A stretch of 64,000 bases of DNA from DASUNP01 sp963728545 (lineage in GTDB: Bacteria; Acidobacteriota; Blastocatellia; UBA7656), in NCBI GenBank assembly GCA_963728545.1, contig CAVSKO010000002.1, positions 1,240,001 through 1,304,000 of the forward strand, in the 5' to 3' direction. The position numbers were made by a program, and so were the translations under genes. Below the pieces are notes generated by a model that saw nothing but the letters and a program-made list of their open reading frames with translations, did no database searches and was not told where the DNA came from. Positions 63,709-64,000 of the stretch are shown piece after piece (the first letter of the stretch is position 1; each line of letters begins with the position of its first letter).

Positions 63709-64000
63709 TTAAGGCGCAACAATATCCCACCTCAACATCATCGCATGGTCTTCATGTACGGTGTTGTGGCAATGCATGGGGTAACGGCCTACGAAATCTC
63801 TGAAGCGCATAAAGAGCCTTATCTGTTCGTTGAACTGTAGCCTCGCGACGTCCTTCCTGCCCCGTTCCACAGGAGGCGGAGCCACGCCGTTGCGCGTCAG
63901 CATCTGGAACTCTTCGAAGTGTATGTGGACCGGGTGCTGCCAGCCGCCTGAGTTGTTCTGCAAGATCCAGCGTTCGGCTGTGCCCTGTATGATGGTGGCC
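63709..64000 (-). CDS. multicopper oxidase, C-terminal part (start outside window)
   Basis: The open frame continues to the window edge. The visible 96 residues are the C-terminal copper-binding domain of a multicopper oxidase: GTAERWILQNNSGGWQHPVH, HIHFEEFQML, and the closing type-1/trinuclear copper motif HCHNTVHEDHAMM. This copper cluster is the conventional one (HCHxxxHxxxxM), so this is a second, normal-size multicopper oxidase rather than part of the giant one. Its stop is 13 bases before the SCO gene. The start and rest lie beyond 64000. Confidence 0.9.
   Translation of the reverse strand, partial: ATIIQGTAERWILQNNSGGWQHPVHIHFEEFQMLTRNGVAPPPVERGRKDVARLQFNEQIRLFMRFRDFVGRYPMHCHNTVHEDHAMMLRWDIVAP

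Noticed and set aside
1..64000. CRISPR array, phage or insertion sequence
   Set aside because: Repeats seen are palindromic, intragenic or single units; no short regularly spaced array, integrase or transposase was seen.

Overview
The window looks like a chromosomal segment of a Gram-negative environmental bacterium, most likely an Acidobacteriota member of the Blastocatellia type. This is inference from gene content: Mpl, a long IspH, many secreted propeller, matrixin and discoidin proteins, NtrC-type regulators, and dispersed palindromic repeats. No rRNA, phage, CRISPR array or transposase was seen. One tRNA-Val(CAC) is present at 11771-11843.

Layout. (1) 0-9.4 kb: end of a TPR protein, a CsgG-like protein with a second secreted partner, a short XdhC/CoxI protein, an NtrC-type regulator followed by a sensor kinase, a PPC-domain secreted protein and a glycine-zipper protein. 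(2) 9.4-23 kb: a matrixin protease with a long leader, tRNA-Val, a STAS protein, small secreted proteins, HU, a zinc dehydrogenase, a BNR-repeat protein, Mpl, a YkvA-like protein, RuvB and an SbcD-like nuclease. (3) 23-41 kb: a giant second matrixin with three 402-bp discoidin repeats, then a surface-glycan region (glycosyltransferases, methyltransferases, large membrane proteins) that also holds IspH. (4) 41-64 kb: an almost entirely minus-strand extracytoplasmic redox region. It has a giant multicopper oxidase, the end of a second multicopper oxidase, three SCO proteins (two with duplicated SCO domains and a metal-binding head), three beta-propeller proteins (one with two haem-c sites), a cytochrome c/solute-binding-protein fusion, a DsbA-like protein with duplicated chaperone-like domains, and a two-component system.

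How the genes work together. The 41-64 kb region reads as copper-centre assembly plus electron transfer at the cell surface. The SCO proteins would load copper, the multicopper oxidases would oxidise an unknown substrate (Mn(II) is a reasonable guess for the giant one), and the propeller and cytochrome proteins would scaffold or carry electrons. This is the best candidate for a little-described system in the window.

Four genes each carry one apparent single-base insertion that breaks the frame: the membrane protein at 30710-32756, the membrane protein at 34518-36291, the lipoprotein at 36318-36711 and the multicopper oxidase at 48473-53258. In every case removing one base restores a continuous, family-like protein. 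Sequencing error is the simplest cause, but real decay or phase variation is possible. Three copies of a long palindromic repeat, a BIME-like repeat and several strong terminator hairpins sit between genes.
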